From the NCBI GenBank assembly GCA_964510315.1, contig CAZEAP010000034.1:1-36041 (forward strand): DNA of 36,041 nucleotides. Reading direction: 5' to 3'. Positions 1 to 8,305 of this stretch are shown one piece after another. A program made the translations under genes and the position numbers. Each line of letters begins with the position of its first letter. Position 1 is the first letter of the stretch. This DNA comes from CAZEAP01 sp964510315. Lineage in GTDB: Bacteria > Planctomycetota > Brocadiia > SM23-32. The notes beneath the pieces were generated by a model that worked only from the letters and a program-made list of their open reading frames with translations, ran no database searches and was not told where the DNA came from.

Positions 1-192
1 CCTCCATCACATGGCCCCTTTGGGGCCGGGGGCGGCCGGTACGGGAAGGTACGGCGTGGCAGAACGGCGAGATGCGTTCGGCGCCTGAAGACAAGGCGCC
101 TCAGCATGACGGCGCGGCAGGCGCCGGGCCGATTTGAGCGTCGATGGATGGTTTATACAGAGCAATCCCAGCCCTGAAGACCTGAACAACGC

Positions 193-481
193 ATGCATCT
201 AAAGCTGCCGGCGACGCTTGCCGTGTCGTTGCTTTTTGCTCCGGGCGCGACCGGCTCGCCTGGAAGTTCCCCACCGTCGGACCGGTGCAATCCTCCCCGT
301 GCGTCGCGAACGCCGTCGTTTACTTCGGCAGCAATGACGGCTGCCTATACGCGCTGGCGGCAGAGGACCGAGGGGAGCTGTGGCGCTTCCGGACCGACCG
401 CAAGGTGCGTTGCTCCCCTGGGTGACCGACGGTGTGGTGTACTTCTGTAGTGACGACGGCTGCCTGTATGCCTTACACTAA
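193..481 (+). pseudogene. Frameshifted remnant of a small PQQ-type beta-propeller protein
   Basis: Two copies of a quinoprotein/BamB-like blade motif are visible in different frames. VVYFGSNDGCLYAL lies in the frame running from about 243 to the stop at 423-425, preceded by a WKFPTVGPVQSSP segment. VVYFCSDDGCLYAL lies in the frame starting at 422 and ends at the TAA at 479-481. The two join cleanly (SP-x-VTDG) if one base is restored near 420. A third frame starting at ATG 193 begins with a signal-peptide-like stretch (MHLKLPATLAVSLLFAPGATG), so a second shift near 245-255 would link export signal and repeats. Even repaired it would be only about 96 residues, far short of a full propeller. 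It is probably decayed or a truncated duplicate; sequencing error is possible. Confidence 0.5.
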
Positions 482-532
482 CCGTAGTTGCCACAAAAGG
501 CCGTTTATCTCTTGGGCCGAAAAGGGGGTCGC

Positions 533-2488
533 ATGATCGTCGACGTAGACAGCTACGGGAAGGTGAAGCTGGAGGAAGATTTCCTCGAGCAATACCGCGA
601 CCGTCCGGTCAACTGGGGCTTCGGCGCACTTTCCCGGGTGACCTTCCGACGCACCTACAGCCGAGAAGGTGAGAAGTGGTGGGAAACCTGCCGGCGGGTC
701 ATCGAAGGCATGTTCACCGTCCAGCGCGTGCACTGCCTGGGACGGGGACTGCCCTGGGAGGACCGGAAAGCGCTCGACTTCGCCGAGAAAGCCTACGACC
801 GCATGTGGCGCTTCAAGTGGACTCCGCCGGGGCGCGGCCTGTGGATCATGGGCACCCGCTTCATGTACGAGCGCGGCGGCGCCGCACTCAACAACTGCGG
901 CTTCGTCTCCACCCGCGACATCGACGAGAACTACACCGCCCCCTTCACCTGGATGCTGGGCATGTCCATGCTGGGGGTCGGGGTCGGTTTCGACACCCGC
1001 GGCAAGGGGAAGGTGAGCATCCGGGAGCCGGAGCGATCGGAAGAAAGTCACGCCATCGGCGACAGCCGGGAGGGCTGGGCGGAGGCGCTGGAGCGCCTCC
1101 TGGCGGCCTACGTGGGCGAAGCCCCGCTGCCGGCCGAGTGGGATTACTCCGAGATCCGTCCCAGGGGCGCCAGGCTGGAGAGCTTCGGGGGCTACGCCAG
1201 CGGCCCGGCGCCCCTGCGCAAGATGCTGGAAAGCCTGGAGGAACTCTACAATTCCTACGCCGGCCGGAAGGTGGACGCCCGGCTGATAGTGGACACCATG
1301 AACATCGTGGGGCGCTGCGTGGTGGCCGGGGGCATACGGCGCTCCGCGCAGATAGCCTTCGGGCACCCCGACGACACACAGTTCCTCGACCTGAAGCAGG
1401 ACGAAGAGAAGCTCGAAGATTACCGCTGGGTCTCCAACAATTCCATCTTCGCCGAGATCGGAATGGATTACTCGGAGGCGGCGCGCCGCACGGCGCAGAA
1501 CGGCGAGCCGGGCTACATCTGGATGGAAAACGCCCGCGCCTACGGCCGCATGAAGGACGAGCCGAACTGGGCCGACAGGGCCGCCGAGGGCAGCAACCCC
1601 TGCGTGGAGCAGACATTGTGGGACAGGGAGTTGTGCTGCCTGGTGGAGACCTACCCCGCCCATCACGACAGCCTGGAGGATTACAAGGAAACTCTCAAGA
1701 TCGCCTACCAGTACGCCAAGACGGTCACCCTCGTGCCCACGGAGGACAAGGCCACCAACGCCGTAATGCTGCGGAACCGGCGCATCGGCTGCTCGATGAC
1801 CGGCATCGTGCAGGCGATCAACCGGCTGGGCTACCGCCGCTTTTTCAACTGGTGCGACGAGGCCTACGGGCACGTGCAGCATCTGGACAAGAAGTACTCC
1901 GACTGGCTCTGCGTTCCTCGCTCCATCAAGAGCACGTCGGTGAAGCCCTCCGGCACCGTGAGCCTGCTGGCCGGGGCTACCCCCGGCGTCCACTGGGAGC
2001 ACGCTCCCTACTACATTCGGCGCGTGAGAGTCTCCGAGAATCATCCCATGGTGGAGATGTGCCGGGAGGCCGGCTACCGGGTGGAGCCGGACAAGTACGC
2101 GGACAACACCATGGTGGTCTCCTTCCCCATCCACATCGAGCACCTCCAGCGGGGCAAGTCCGAGGTGCCGCTGCGGGAGAAAGTGGACCTGGCCGCGCAG
2201 ATGCAGCGTTACTGGTCCGACAACCAGGTGAGCTGCACCGCGGAGTTCGACCCGGAAGAGGAGGCCGACCAGATACCGGAAATCCTGGCGGGCTACGAGG
2301 ACCGGCTGAAGGCCATCGTCTTCCTGCCGCGAAGCGGGCACGGCTACCAGCAGGCTCCGTATGAGGCCATCACGCAGGAAGAGTACGAGGAGATGATGTC
2401 CCACGTCCAGCCCCTCAGGGGAGAGTTGGAGCACGAGGAGGAACAGGAGGCGCGTTTCTGCGACGGCGGAGTCTGTGAGTTGAAATAA
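533..2488 (+). CDS. nrdJ: Adenosylcobalamin-dependent (class II) ribonucleoside-triphosphate reductase, monomeric Lactobacillus leichmannii type
   Basis: Reduces ribonucleotides to deoxyribonucleotides in the cytoplasm using B12 radical chemistry, independent of oxygen. Numbered from ATG 533 (651 aa): the first active-site cysteine lies in NNCGF (C122), the thiyl/acid pair in NPCVEQ (C357, E359), and the second disulfide cysteine is C368, eleven residues later as in the L. leichmannii enzyme. Other family blocks are FGGYASGP, RWVSNNS, KPSGTVSLLAGA and YWSDNQVSCT. The tail ends CDGGVCELK, carrying the redox-shuttle pair C643 and C648. The frame is open from a TTG at 488, but ATG 533 has a purine-rich AAAGGGGG four bases upstream and fits the family N-terminus. 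It is shorter than the roughly 739-residue prototype, mainly in the first third. No cobalamin riboswitch was recognised upstream. Confidence 0.93.
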   Translation: MIVDVDSYGKVKLEEDFLEQYRDRPVNWGFGALSRVTFRRTYSREGEKWWETCRRVIEGMFTVQRVHCLGRGLPWEDRKALDFAEKAYDRMWRFKWTPPGRGLWIMGTRFMYERGGAALNNCGFVSTRDIDENYTAPFTWMLGMSMLGVGVGFDTRGKGKVSIREPERSEESHAIGDSREGWAEALERLLAAYVGEAPLPAEWDYSEIRPRGARLESFGGYASGPAPLRKMLESLEELYNSYAGRKVDARLIVDTMNIVGRCVVAGGIRRSAQIAFGHPDDTQFLDLKQDEEKLEDYRWVSNNSIFAEIGMDYSEAARRTAQNGEPGYIWMENARAYGRMKDEPNWADRAAEGSNPCVEQTLWDRELCCLVETYPAHHDSLEDYKETLKIAYQYAKTVTLVPTEDKATNAVMLRNRRIGCSMTGIVQAINRLGYRRFFNWCDEAYGHVQHLDKKYSDWLCVPRSIKSTSVKPSGTVSLLAGATPGVHWEHAPYYIRRVRVSENHPMVEMCREAGYRVEPDKYADNTMVVSFPIHIEHLQRGKSEVPLREKVDLAAQMQRYWSDNQVSCTAEFDPEEEADQIPEILAGYEDRLKAIVFLPRSGHGYQQAPYEAITQEEYEEMMSHVQPLRGELEHEEEQEARFCDGGVCELK

Positions 2489-2514
2489 GCGGCGCTCAGT
2501 GTGATGCGGACATG

Positions 2515-2542
2515 TTGACAGCGAGGAAGCGCCAGATATAAG
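2515..2542 (+). promoter_or_regulatory. Candidate sigma-70 promoter for the 2701 gene
   Basis: TTGACA (2515-2520), a 16-base spacer, then TATAAG (2537-2542), in the 212-base gap after the ribonucleotide reductase stop. It would give a leader of about 150 bases before ATG 2701. The rest of the gap shows nothing else I recognise. Confidence 0.45.
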
Positions 2543-2700
2543 TGCCTTGTGGCTTCAAGAAGTGCGGACGGGAGGCGGATTCTCGGACACCATCTACCGG
2601 TATAAAGAGGGGGCCGGACTCATTGCCGTATTCTGCGGAACCAACAGAATTCTCCGAGCAGCTTTCCTGCTCCAAAAGATTTCTTAGAAAGGGAAGAATA

Positions 2701-2877
2701 ATGGCACCGGATATTCTCATTCTCCACAGCAGCCCGATTACCGCGTTCCTCAGGGACCCTAAGCAGTGGCCTCGGCTACACCCTGCCCGTTACCGGGTTG
2801 CTGCCGTTGTGGTGGCTATTCTGACAATTCTTCTGGTTGCAGCAACGGCGCCGAGCCACGCGGCCGAGGGGGGGTGA
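2701..2877 (+). pseudogene. N-terminal piece (signal/membrane segment) of an interrupted coiled-coil protein
   Basis: ATG 2701 follows a GAAAGGGAAGA ribosome-binding region and opens a 58-residue frame. Its residues 28-52 are a basic-flanked hydrophobic segment (RYRVAAVVVAILTILLVAA followed by TAPSHAAEGG), which reads as a signal peptide or anchor with a possible cleavage after SHA. The frame ends at TGA 2875-2877, directly after a run of seven G. The same frame is open again immediately downstream into the coiled-coil gene at 3076. This is therefore most simply the 5' part of one gene of about 365 residues, interrupted by a nonsense change or by compensating frameshifts. It could also be a genuine short exported peptide, which I think less likely. 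Confidence 0.5.
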
Positions 2878-3075
2878 AGAAACCGCGGAAAAAGCCCCGC
2901 CGCCTCCGAGGCACCCGAGGAGGCGGGAAAGTCCAGGGCGGAGCTTATCGAAAACTGGGCTGCTGAATACAAATCCCTGGTAAGCCGGATAGAAGCCGAG
3001 GAGAACAGACGCTACGCGGCGAACTACGAACCGGCCCGGCAACGCTTCCGCCGTCCCGACCGGTTCTCCGCCCTC

Positions 3076-3798
3076 ATGCGCAACGAGGACGGACTCCAGC
3101 TCGACCGCGCTGTATGGGACAATCCGGGGACCCCCTACCCGGGGCATGGAGACGTCGCCGAGACGTTGAATCGGCTGAAGAATGCTCCGGTTGCCGAGTG
3201 GCGGGAAGAGCTGGGGCAATTGAACCGTGAAGTGGGCCTGCTGCGCCAGGAGTACCGCCAGAAACGCGTGCAGCTTCTGAACCGGGGGCGCGTTTCGGCG
3301 CGCGGACATTACTTTACCAGCTTGAAGGAACTCTCTCAGCGCTATAACCGTCGGATTGCTGGAAAGCAGAGGGAGGGGAGGCGGCTGAACCAGAAGATCG
3401 CCCGTTTCAACGCCACCTTCCGCCGTCTCAGCATGCGAGAGCAGGAGTGGCACAGAAGAGAGATGAGCAAGCTGAAGTCCCTGGCCAAAGAGCGGGATCA
3501 GCGCATAGCACGGCGAAAGCGGAAGCTGTGGACCGTGCCCAGGTGGCGATTCATGTACGAGTACCTTGCCCTGGAAGATGAGATGGAGCGGCGGCGGCGA
3601 CTGATGGAGGAGAAAGAAGAGTTGCTGGATCTCCTCGAGAAGCACAAGCGGAGCGACCGAATCTACGAGGTCGATAAAGAAATCGCCAAACTTCAGGAGG
3701 ATACAGAGAAGCTTCAGCTCAAGATGAAAGAGCTGGTCGAGGAGTTCTTCGCCTCCCGAGAGCCCTCCCCCGGTGCCGCTGCCGCAGAGGAAGGGTAG
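3076..3798 (+). CDS. Coiled-coil protein of unknown function (probably the C-terminal part of the gene starting at 2701)
   Basis: From ATG 3076 this gives 240 residues dominated by charged heptad-like helix, roughly residues 30-225 (e.g. LEDEMERRRRLMEEKEELLD and LQEDTEKLQLKMKELVEEFF), with an A/E-rich tail. The frame is open upstream of ATG 3076 back to the TGA at 2875-2877. That upstream stretch also looks like protein (SRAELIENWAAEYKSLVSRI), so ATG 3076 is unlikely to be the natural start. Combined with the hydrophobic segment at 2701-2877, the native protein would be exported or membrane-anchored with a long helical domain. I do not recognise a family. No enzymatic motif is visible and the neighbours give no functional hint. 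Confidence 0.6.
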   Translation: MRNEDGLQLDRAVWDNPGTPYPGHGDVAETLNRLKNAPVAEWREELGQLNREVGLLRQEYRQKRVQLLNRGRVSARGHYFTSLKELSQRYNRRIAGKQREGRRLNQKIARFNATFRRLSMREQEWHRREMSKLKSLAKERDQRIARRKRKLWTVPRWRFMYEYLALEDEMERRRRLMEEKEELLDLLEKHKRSDRIYEVDKEIAKLQEDTEKLQLKMKELVEEFFASREPSPGAAAAEEG

Positions 3799-4022
3799 CC
3801 CTGCGAGGTCGCCCCGCCCCCCCTCCCGCGCCGGAAGCCAACCCTTAACCTGCGCTGTACACCCCCCCTCTCATGCGCCACCTCGGATAGCCGCAGGGCG
3901 GAGCGCCGAAACAGGCCCTTCGAAAACGGCGAAAAAGGATGCACGGGCTTGATGGGGTCGGCGCCTTGCGCTAAGAGACACGCTGGACCTTGTCGGAAAT
4001 CACCCTCCGGAAGGAGACGAAG

Positions 4023-5420
4023 ATGGCCGCGCCGAACTTCGTGTTCATACTGATCGACGACCTCGGCTGGAAAGACCTCGGCTGTTACGGCAGCGCCTTC
4101 TACCAGACTCCCAACCTTGACCGGCTGGCGAAGGGGGGAATGCGATTCACCGACGCCTACGCGTCCTGCCCCGTCTGCTCGCCCACCCGGGCCAGCGTGA
4201 TGACCGGGAAATACCCCGCCCGCGTCGGCGTCACCCAGTTCATCGGCGGCAGCGCCCGGGGCAAGCTCTGCGACGTTCCCTACGTCCACCACCTGCCCTC
4301 CGAAGAGCACACCATCGCCGCAGCGTTGCGCGACGCCGGCTACAGGACCTACTTCGTGGGCAAATGGCATCTGGGCGGAGAGGACTACTGGCCGGACAAA
4401 CACGGCTTCGACGAGAACGTGGCCGGCTGTCACTGGGGCATGCCCAACAACGGGTATTTCAGCCCCTGGGGGAACCCCAACCTGGAGGACGGCCCGGAGG
4501 GCGAGTACCTCACCGACCGGCTGACCGAGGAGGCCATCGGGCTGCTGGAGGAAAACGGCGACGCGCCCTTCCTCCTCTACATGGCCTACTACACCGTCCA
4601 CGTGCCCATCCAGGGCAAGAAGGAATACGTCGAGATGTTCCGTCGCAGGGCCCGGGAGATGGGCCTGGACAACGTGAAGACGTTCGAGGAAGGGGAGCAC
4701 TTCCCGTGCGAGCACAAGAAGGAGAAGCGCGTGCAGCGACGGCTGGTGCAGTCCGATCCCGAATACGCCGCCATGGTCAAGAGCATGGACGAGAACATCG
4801 GTCGGCTGCTGAAGGCGATCGACGAGCTGGGAAAGACCAGGGACACGGTCGTCTTCTTCACCTCCGACAACGGCGGTCTGGCCACCGCCGAGGGCGCTCC
4901 GACCTGCAACCTGCCCCTGGCCGAGGGCAAGGGCTGGATGTATGAGGGCGGCACGCGCGAGCCGCTCATCGTCCGATGGCCCGGACAGGTCGAGGCCGGC
5001 AGTCTCTGCGACGTGCCCGTCACCAGCACCGACTTCTACCCCACCATGCTGGAGGTGGCCGGGGTGGAGCCCATGCCACAGCAGCACCGGGACGGCGTCA
5101 GCATCCTGCCGCTCCTGCGGGGGTCGGAGCGAATCGGCCGGGAGGCCATCTACTGGCACTATCCGCACTACAGCAACCAGGGCGGCACACCGGGTTCATC
5201 CGTGCGCTGCGCGGACCACAAGCTGATCGAGTTCTTCGAGGACGGGCGGCTGGAACTCTACGATTTGCGGGAAGACGTCGGCGAGGATCGCGACCTCTCC
5301 GAGGAGCAGCCCGAGCGCACCGAACGGCTGCGCCGCCTGCTGGGGCAATGGCAGACATCCATCGAGGGCCTCATCCCCGGACCCAACCCCGAATACGACC
5401 CCGCAGAATGGCCGGAGTAG
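4023..5420 (+). CDS. Sulfatase, arylsulfatase A-like family
   Basis: Predicted to hydrolyse sulfate esters, probably on carbohydrate. From ATG 4023 (465 aa; AAGGAG at 4011-4016) the N-terminus gives the metal-binding strand NFVFILIDDLG. The formylglycine motif is C52-S-P-T-R56 followed by ASVMTGKYP. GKWHLGG and FTSDNGG are further calcium/sulfate-site landmarks. C-x-P-x-R is the sequence recognised by formylglycine-generating enzyme, which is not in this window. The ORF can start at 3990, but those 11 residues lack family similarity. There is no signal peptide, so it may act in the cytoplasm on imported substrates. The methyltransferase follows with only 17 bases between stop and first possible start. 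The substrate cannot be read from sequence. Confidence 0.9.
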   Translation: MAAPNFVFILIDDLGWKDLGCYGSAFYQTPNLDRLAKGGMRFTDAYASCPVCSPTRASVMTGKYPARVGVTQFIGGSARGKLCDVPYVHHLPSEEHTIAAALRDAGYRTYFVGKWHLGGEDYWPDKHGFDENVAGCHWGMPNNGYFSPWGNPNLEDGPEGEYLTDRLTEEAIGLLEENGDAPFLLYMAYYTVHVPIQGKKEYVEMFRRRAREMGLDNVKTFEEGEHFPCEHKKEKRVQRRLVQSDPEYAAMVKSMDENIGRLLKAIDELGKTRDTVVFFTSDNGGLATAEGAPTCNLPLAEGKGWMYEGGTREPLIVRWPGQVEAGSLCDVPVTSTDFYPTMLEVAGVEPMPQQHRDGVSILPLLRGSERIGREAIYWHYPHYSNQGGTPGSSVRCADHKLIEFFEDGRLELYDLREDVGEDRDLSEEQPERTERLRRLLGQWQTSIEGLIPGPNPEYDPAEWPE

Positions 5421-5436
5421 ACGCTCGTCGGGCGGC

Positions 5437-6339
5437 TTGCGCGGGAGACCGGCAGGTAGTATCGTGCAGCCGAACACTTCATCGGGAGCGAGGACCGTGC
5501 CGCAGCATCGGATCATCTTCTCCGACAGCAGGCAGATGGGCGCCGTGGAGGACGAGTCCGTGCATCTCGTGGTGACCTCGCCTCCATACTGGTGCATCAA
5601 GGACTACGATCACCCCGGGCAGATAGGGCACGACCAGGGCTACGAGGAGTACCTGGAGGACCTGCGCGACGTCCTTTCGGAGTGCCACCGGGCGCTGTGC
5701 CCCGGCTGCCGCGCCGCGGTCAACGTCGGAGACCAGTACCTCCGCGCCTCCGAGCACGGCCGATACCGCGTCCAGCCCATCCCCGCCGATATCATCGTCA
5801 CGGCGCGCGAACTGGGATTTGACTTCATGGGCAACATCATCTGGGAGAAGATCTCCAGCACGCAGACCACGGGGGGCGGCTGCTGGATGGGCTCGGTGTA
5901 TTATCCGAAGGACGGCCACGTAACCTACGAGCACGAGTACGTGATCCTTCTGAGGAAGCGCGGCGAGTGGCCCCGTCCCGATGCGGAGGCGAAGGAAAAG
6001 AGCCGCCTCACAAAGCAGCAGCGCAGCAAGTGGTTCCGCGGCATCTGGCGCATTCCCCCCGAGAGGCAGGACGGGCACGCGGCCATGTTTCCGGTCGAAC
6101 TCCCCCGCCGTCTGATCAAGATGTACAGCTTTCAGGGCGAGACCGTCCTCGACCCGTTCCTGGGAAGCGGAACCACCACGCTGGCCGCCGACATGGAGGG
6201 CCGCAGCTCCATCGGATACGAGATCAACCCGGATTTCGAAGGGGTGATCCGGGAGAGACTCGGGGCGGAGAACCTGTTCAGCGACACGGCGGACCTTACC
6301 TTCGAACACCCCCGGAGGCGCCGCTCGGCGGCCTCTTGA
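5437..6339 (+). CDS. Type II DNA methyltransferase (probable N4-cytosine, CTAG-type modification enzyme)
   Basis: SAM-dependent methylation of a DNA base to protect host sites. Residues (from ATG 5437) T47-S-P-P-Y51-W form catalytic motif IV, and DPFLGSGTT at 239-247 is the SAM-binding motif I. Motif IV precedes motif I, the beta-group order. SPPY is more typical of N4-cytosine than N6-adenine enzymes. Length (300 aa) is normal. The conserved region begins around residue 22, so the GTG at 5497 (in QHRIIFSDSR context) is an alternative start. The gene for a MjaI-family endonuclease begins 20 bases after the stop; that family recognises CTAG, which is the basis for the proposed specificity. The gene looks intact, unlike its partner. 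Confidence 0.85.
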   Translation: MRGRPAGSIVQPNTSSGARTVPQHRIIFSDSRQMGAVEDESVHLVVTSPPYWCIKDYDHPGQIGHDQGYEEYLEDLRDVLSECHRALCPGCRAAVNVGDQYLRASEHGRYRVQPIPADIIVTARELGFDFMGNIIWEKISSTQTTGGGCWMGSVYYPKDGHVTYEHEYVILLRKRGEWPRPDAEAKEKSRLTKQQRSKWFRGIWRIPPERQDGHAAMFPVELPRRLIKMYSFQGETVLDPFLGSGTTTLAADMEGRSSIGYEINPDFEGVIRERLGAENLFSDTADLTFEHPRRRRSAAS

Positions 6340-6358
6340 CACCTTCTGGAAAGTCATC

Positions 6359-6950
6359 GTGAAGTTCAAGCTGACCTACGACGACCTCCGGGACCTGGCG
6401 GGCCTTCAGGAGCCCGAGCTGCCGAAGTACACCAGCTACATTATCAACCTGGCCAACCGGTGGTCCCCGGGGAACCCGCCCGCGGGTTGTCGGGCAGATG
6501 AGCGACCTCATCCAGGAGTTCCCGGGGCGCACGTTCAAAGAGTGGGAGCGATGGTACGCCCGGCAACACCCCGGCGCCATAGACGAAGCCACTGAGAGGA
6601 TATGGTCGATGCTCCAGAAGATCCGCGACGCCCTTGCCGGGATCGACCGCGACATGGTTCGGGCCTGGACTGAAGATCTGGTCCTGGTCAAGACCTTCGT
6701 GGGTCTTCGGGTCCAGGGAGCCATCATGGCCGCCGTGGCTCGACGCCGCGGCGAAGAGTACCGACCCGCGCAGGCTTCGGAGGAGTCGCGCGGCGTTGAC
6801 GGTTACATTGGTCAGGTCCCCGTGTCTGTTAAGCCCCACACGTTCCGGGCGCGGCCCCATCCGGAAGGGCTGGAGGCCGACGAAATCATCTACTACGAGA
6901 AACTCGACGACGGCCTGTTGGTCTATACGGAAGAGACCTCCGCTGGATAG
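6359..6950 (+). pseudogene. MjaI-family type II restriction endonuclease (CTAG), interrupted by a one-base insertion
   Basis: GTG 6359 opens a frame reading KFKLTYDDLRDLAG and PKYTSYIINLANRWSPG. From about 6471 the similarity continues one frame over: GTRPRVVGQMSDLIQEFPG, then KEWERWYARQHPGAIDEATE and so on to the stop at 6948-6950. Removing one G from the CCCCGGGG at 6465-6472 joins the parts into one 196-residue protein with the junction NLANRWSPGTRPRVVGQ, which matches my recollection of the MjaI endonuclease family. The C-terminal part includes DEIIYYEKLDDGLLVY. As given, translation from 6359 ends early, and an ATG at 6498 could only yield a truncated protein. It is either a recent inactivation, a homopolymer error, or phase variation. 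It lies directly after the cognate methyltransferase gene. Confidence 0.75.
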
Positions 6951-7045
6951 CGTGGCTTTGACCCTGACTGCGGCTTCGGGAGCGGATCAGACGACTTAGC
7001 CCTTCCCATCGGACCTCTAACCAGGGAGGCATCAGTGTTTTTGCC

Positions 7046-8275
7046 ATGAGCCACACGTGGAAAACGAAGGCCTGCGTTGCCGCCGTCGCACTCATTGCCT
7101 GCGTCGCGTTGAGCGCCTCGACAAAACGGGTTGACGTTCCGGCTTCCGCGAAGCAACGCGAATGGCAGCCTATCTCGGTTGGGGCTTTTGCGGACTCCAT
7201 CCATCATGCGCGCATGGAGTACGCCCACGAGGAGCCTCCCTACGAGCGCTACCGTCCCGACCAGATCGTCCATATCGCCGAGAACCTGCTGGCGTGGCAG
7301 AACGGGGACGGCGGATGGCCCAAAAACATAGATTGGCTGAAGGTGTTCCCGGCGGAGAAACTGGAGCAACTCCCCCACGGCCGGCCCGGCCATACCGGCC
7401 GCCGCAGCACGCTGGACAACCGCACCACATGGTCCCAGATCGGCTACCTGGCGCGCGTCTACCGACGCACCGGGCTGGAGCGTTATGCGGCCTCGGCGCG
7501 CAAAGGCATCGATTACCTGCTCAGGACCCAGCACAGCTCCGGCGGCTGGCGCGGCGCCGACGTCGACGCCATCACCTTCAACGACGACGTGATGACCGGC
7601 GTCCTCCGGACCCTCAAAGCCGTCGTCCAGGACCGGGACCTCTACAACTTCGTCGGCGAGGAGCGCCGCGCAAAGGCAGAGGGGGCATACGAGCGGGGGC
7701 TGGACTGTGTGCTGCGCTGCCAGATCACCGTGGACGGCCGGCTGACGGCCTGGTGCCAGCAGCATAGTCACGAGACTTACGAGCCCGTTCCCGCTCGGAG
7801 CTTCGAGCCGGCGGCGATCACGGCCCGCGAGAGCGTCCGCGTCGTCCGCCTCCTGATGTCCATCGACGATCCCTCGCCCGAAATCGTCCGCGCCGTCCAG
7901 GCCGCCGGGGCGTGGTTCGACAGGGTGAAGATCGAGGGGCTCCGGGTTGAGAAGGTGGAGGCCGAGCCGGTGAGCTTCAAATACCACTGGACTGATTTCG
8001 ACCGGGTGGAAGTGGAGGACCCGAACGCTCCGCCCATCTGGACGCGTTTCTACGACCTGGAGACCGAAGAGCCCATCTTCTGCCGCGCCGGCAAGGTAAT
8101 CCGGGAATACACCAAGCTCAGCCGCGAGCGCCGGACCGGCTACGCCTGGTACGGACACTGGCCGGCGAAGCTGCTGGAGGAGGACTATCCCCGCTGGCAG
8201 CGCAGGTGGGCGCCCGGCCGGAACGTTCTGTCCCCGCCGAGCGGCGCCCCTGCCGGAAGCAGTGCAGGTTCGTGA
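7046..8275 (+). CDS. Secreted pectate lyase, polysaccharide lyase family 10
   Basis: Predicted to cleave polygalacturonate by beta-elimination outside the cytoplasm. The 409-residue product has a signal peptide (about residues 1-24, hydrophobic core ACVAAVALIACVALSA). PL10 landmarks follow in order: NGDGGWPKN (86-94), TFNDDVMTG (177-185), AWCQQH (235-240), RFYDLE (334-339) and SRERRTGYAWYG (359-370). The last segment should hold the catalytic arginine known in this family. The length suits a single catalytic domain with a short Ser/Ala/Gly tail. The start is ATG 7046; GGGAGG lies rather far upstream (about 17 bases). It heads a + strand run with a sialidase-like protein, RraA-like protein and PL22 lyase, consistent with stepwise pectin breakdown. 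Confidence 0.88.
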   Translation: MSHTWKTKACVAAVALIACVALSASTKRVDVPASAKQREWQPISVGAFADSIHHARMEYAHEEPPYERYRPDQIVHIAENLLAWQNGDGGWPKNIDWLKVFPAEKLEQLPHGRPGHTGRRSTLDNRTTWSQIGYLARVYRRTGLERYAASARKGIDYLLRTQHSSGGWRGADVDAITFNDDVMTGVLRTLKAVVQDRDLYNFVGEERRAKAEGAYERGLDCVLRCQITVDGRLTAWCQQHSHETYEPVPARSFEPAAITARESVRVVRLLMSIDDPSPEIVRAVQAAGAWFDRVKIEGLRVEKVEAEPVSFKYHWTDFDRVEVEDPNAPPIWTRFYDLETEEPIFCRAGKVIREYTKLSRERRTGYAWYGHWPAKLLEEDYPRWQRRWAPGRNVLSPPSGAPAGSSAGS

Positions 8276-8305
8276 ACTCGCATTTAGATCGGAGACTGTT
8301 CCAGA

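Noticed and set aside
13..27. Perfect hairpin GGCCCC-TTT-GGGGCC
   Set aside because: No following T-run and no gene known to end just before it, so neither terminator nor regulatory role can be supported.
482..532. Cobalamin riboswitch before the B12-dependent reductase
   Set aside because: The space is too short and no B12-box-like element was seen.
473..2434. A long open frame on the - strand opposite the ribonucleotide reductase
   Set aside because: Shadow of codon bias; low-complexity His/Val/Leu/Gly-rich translation with no motifs.
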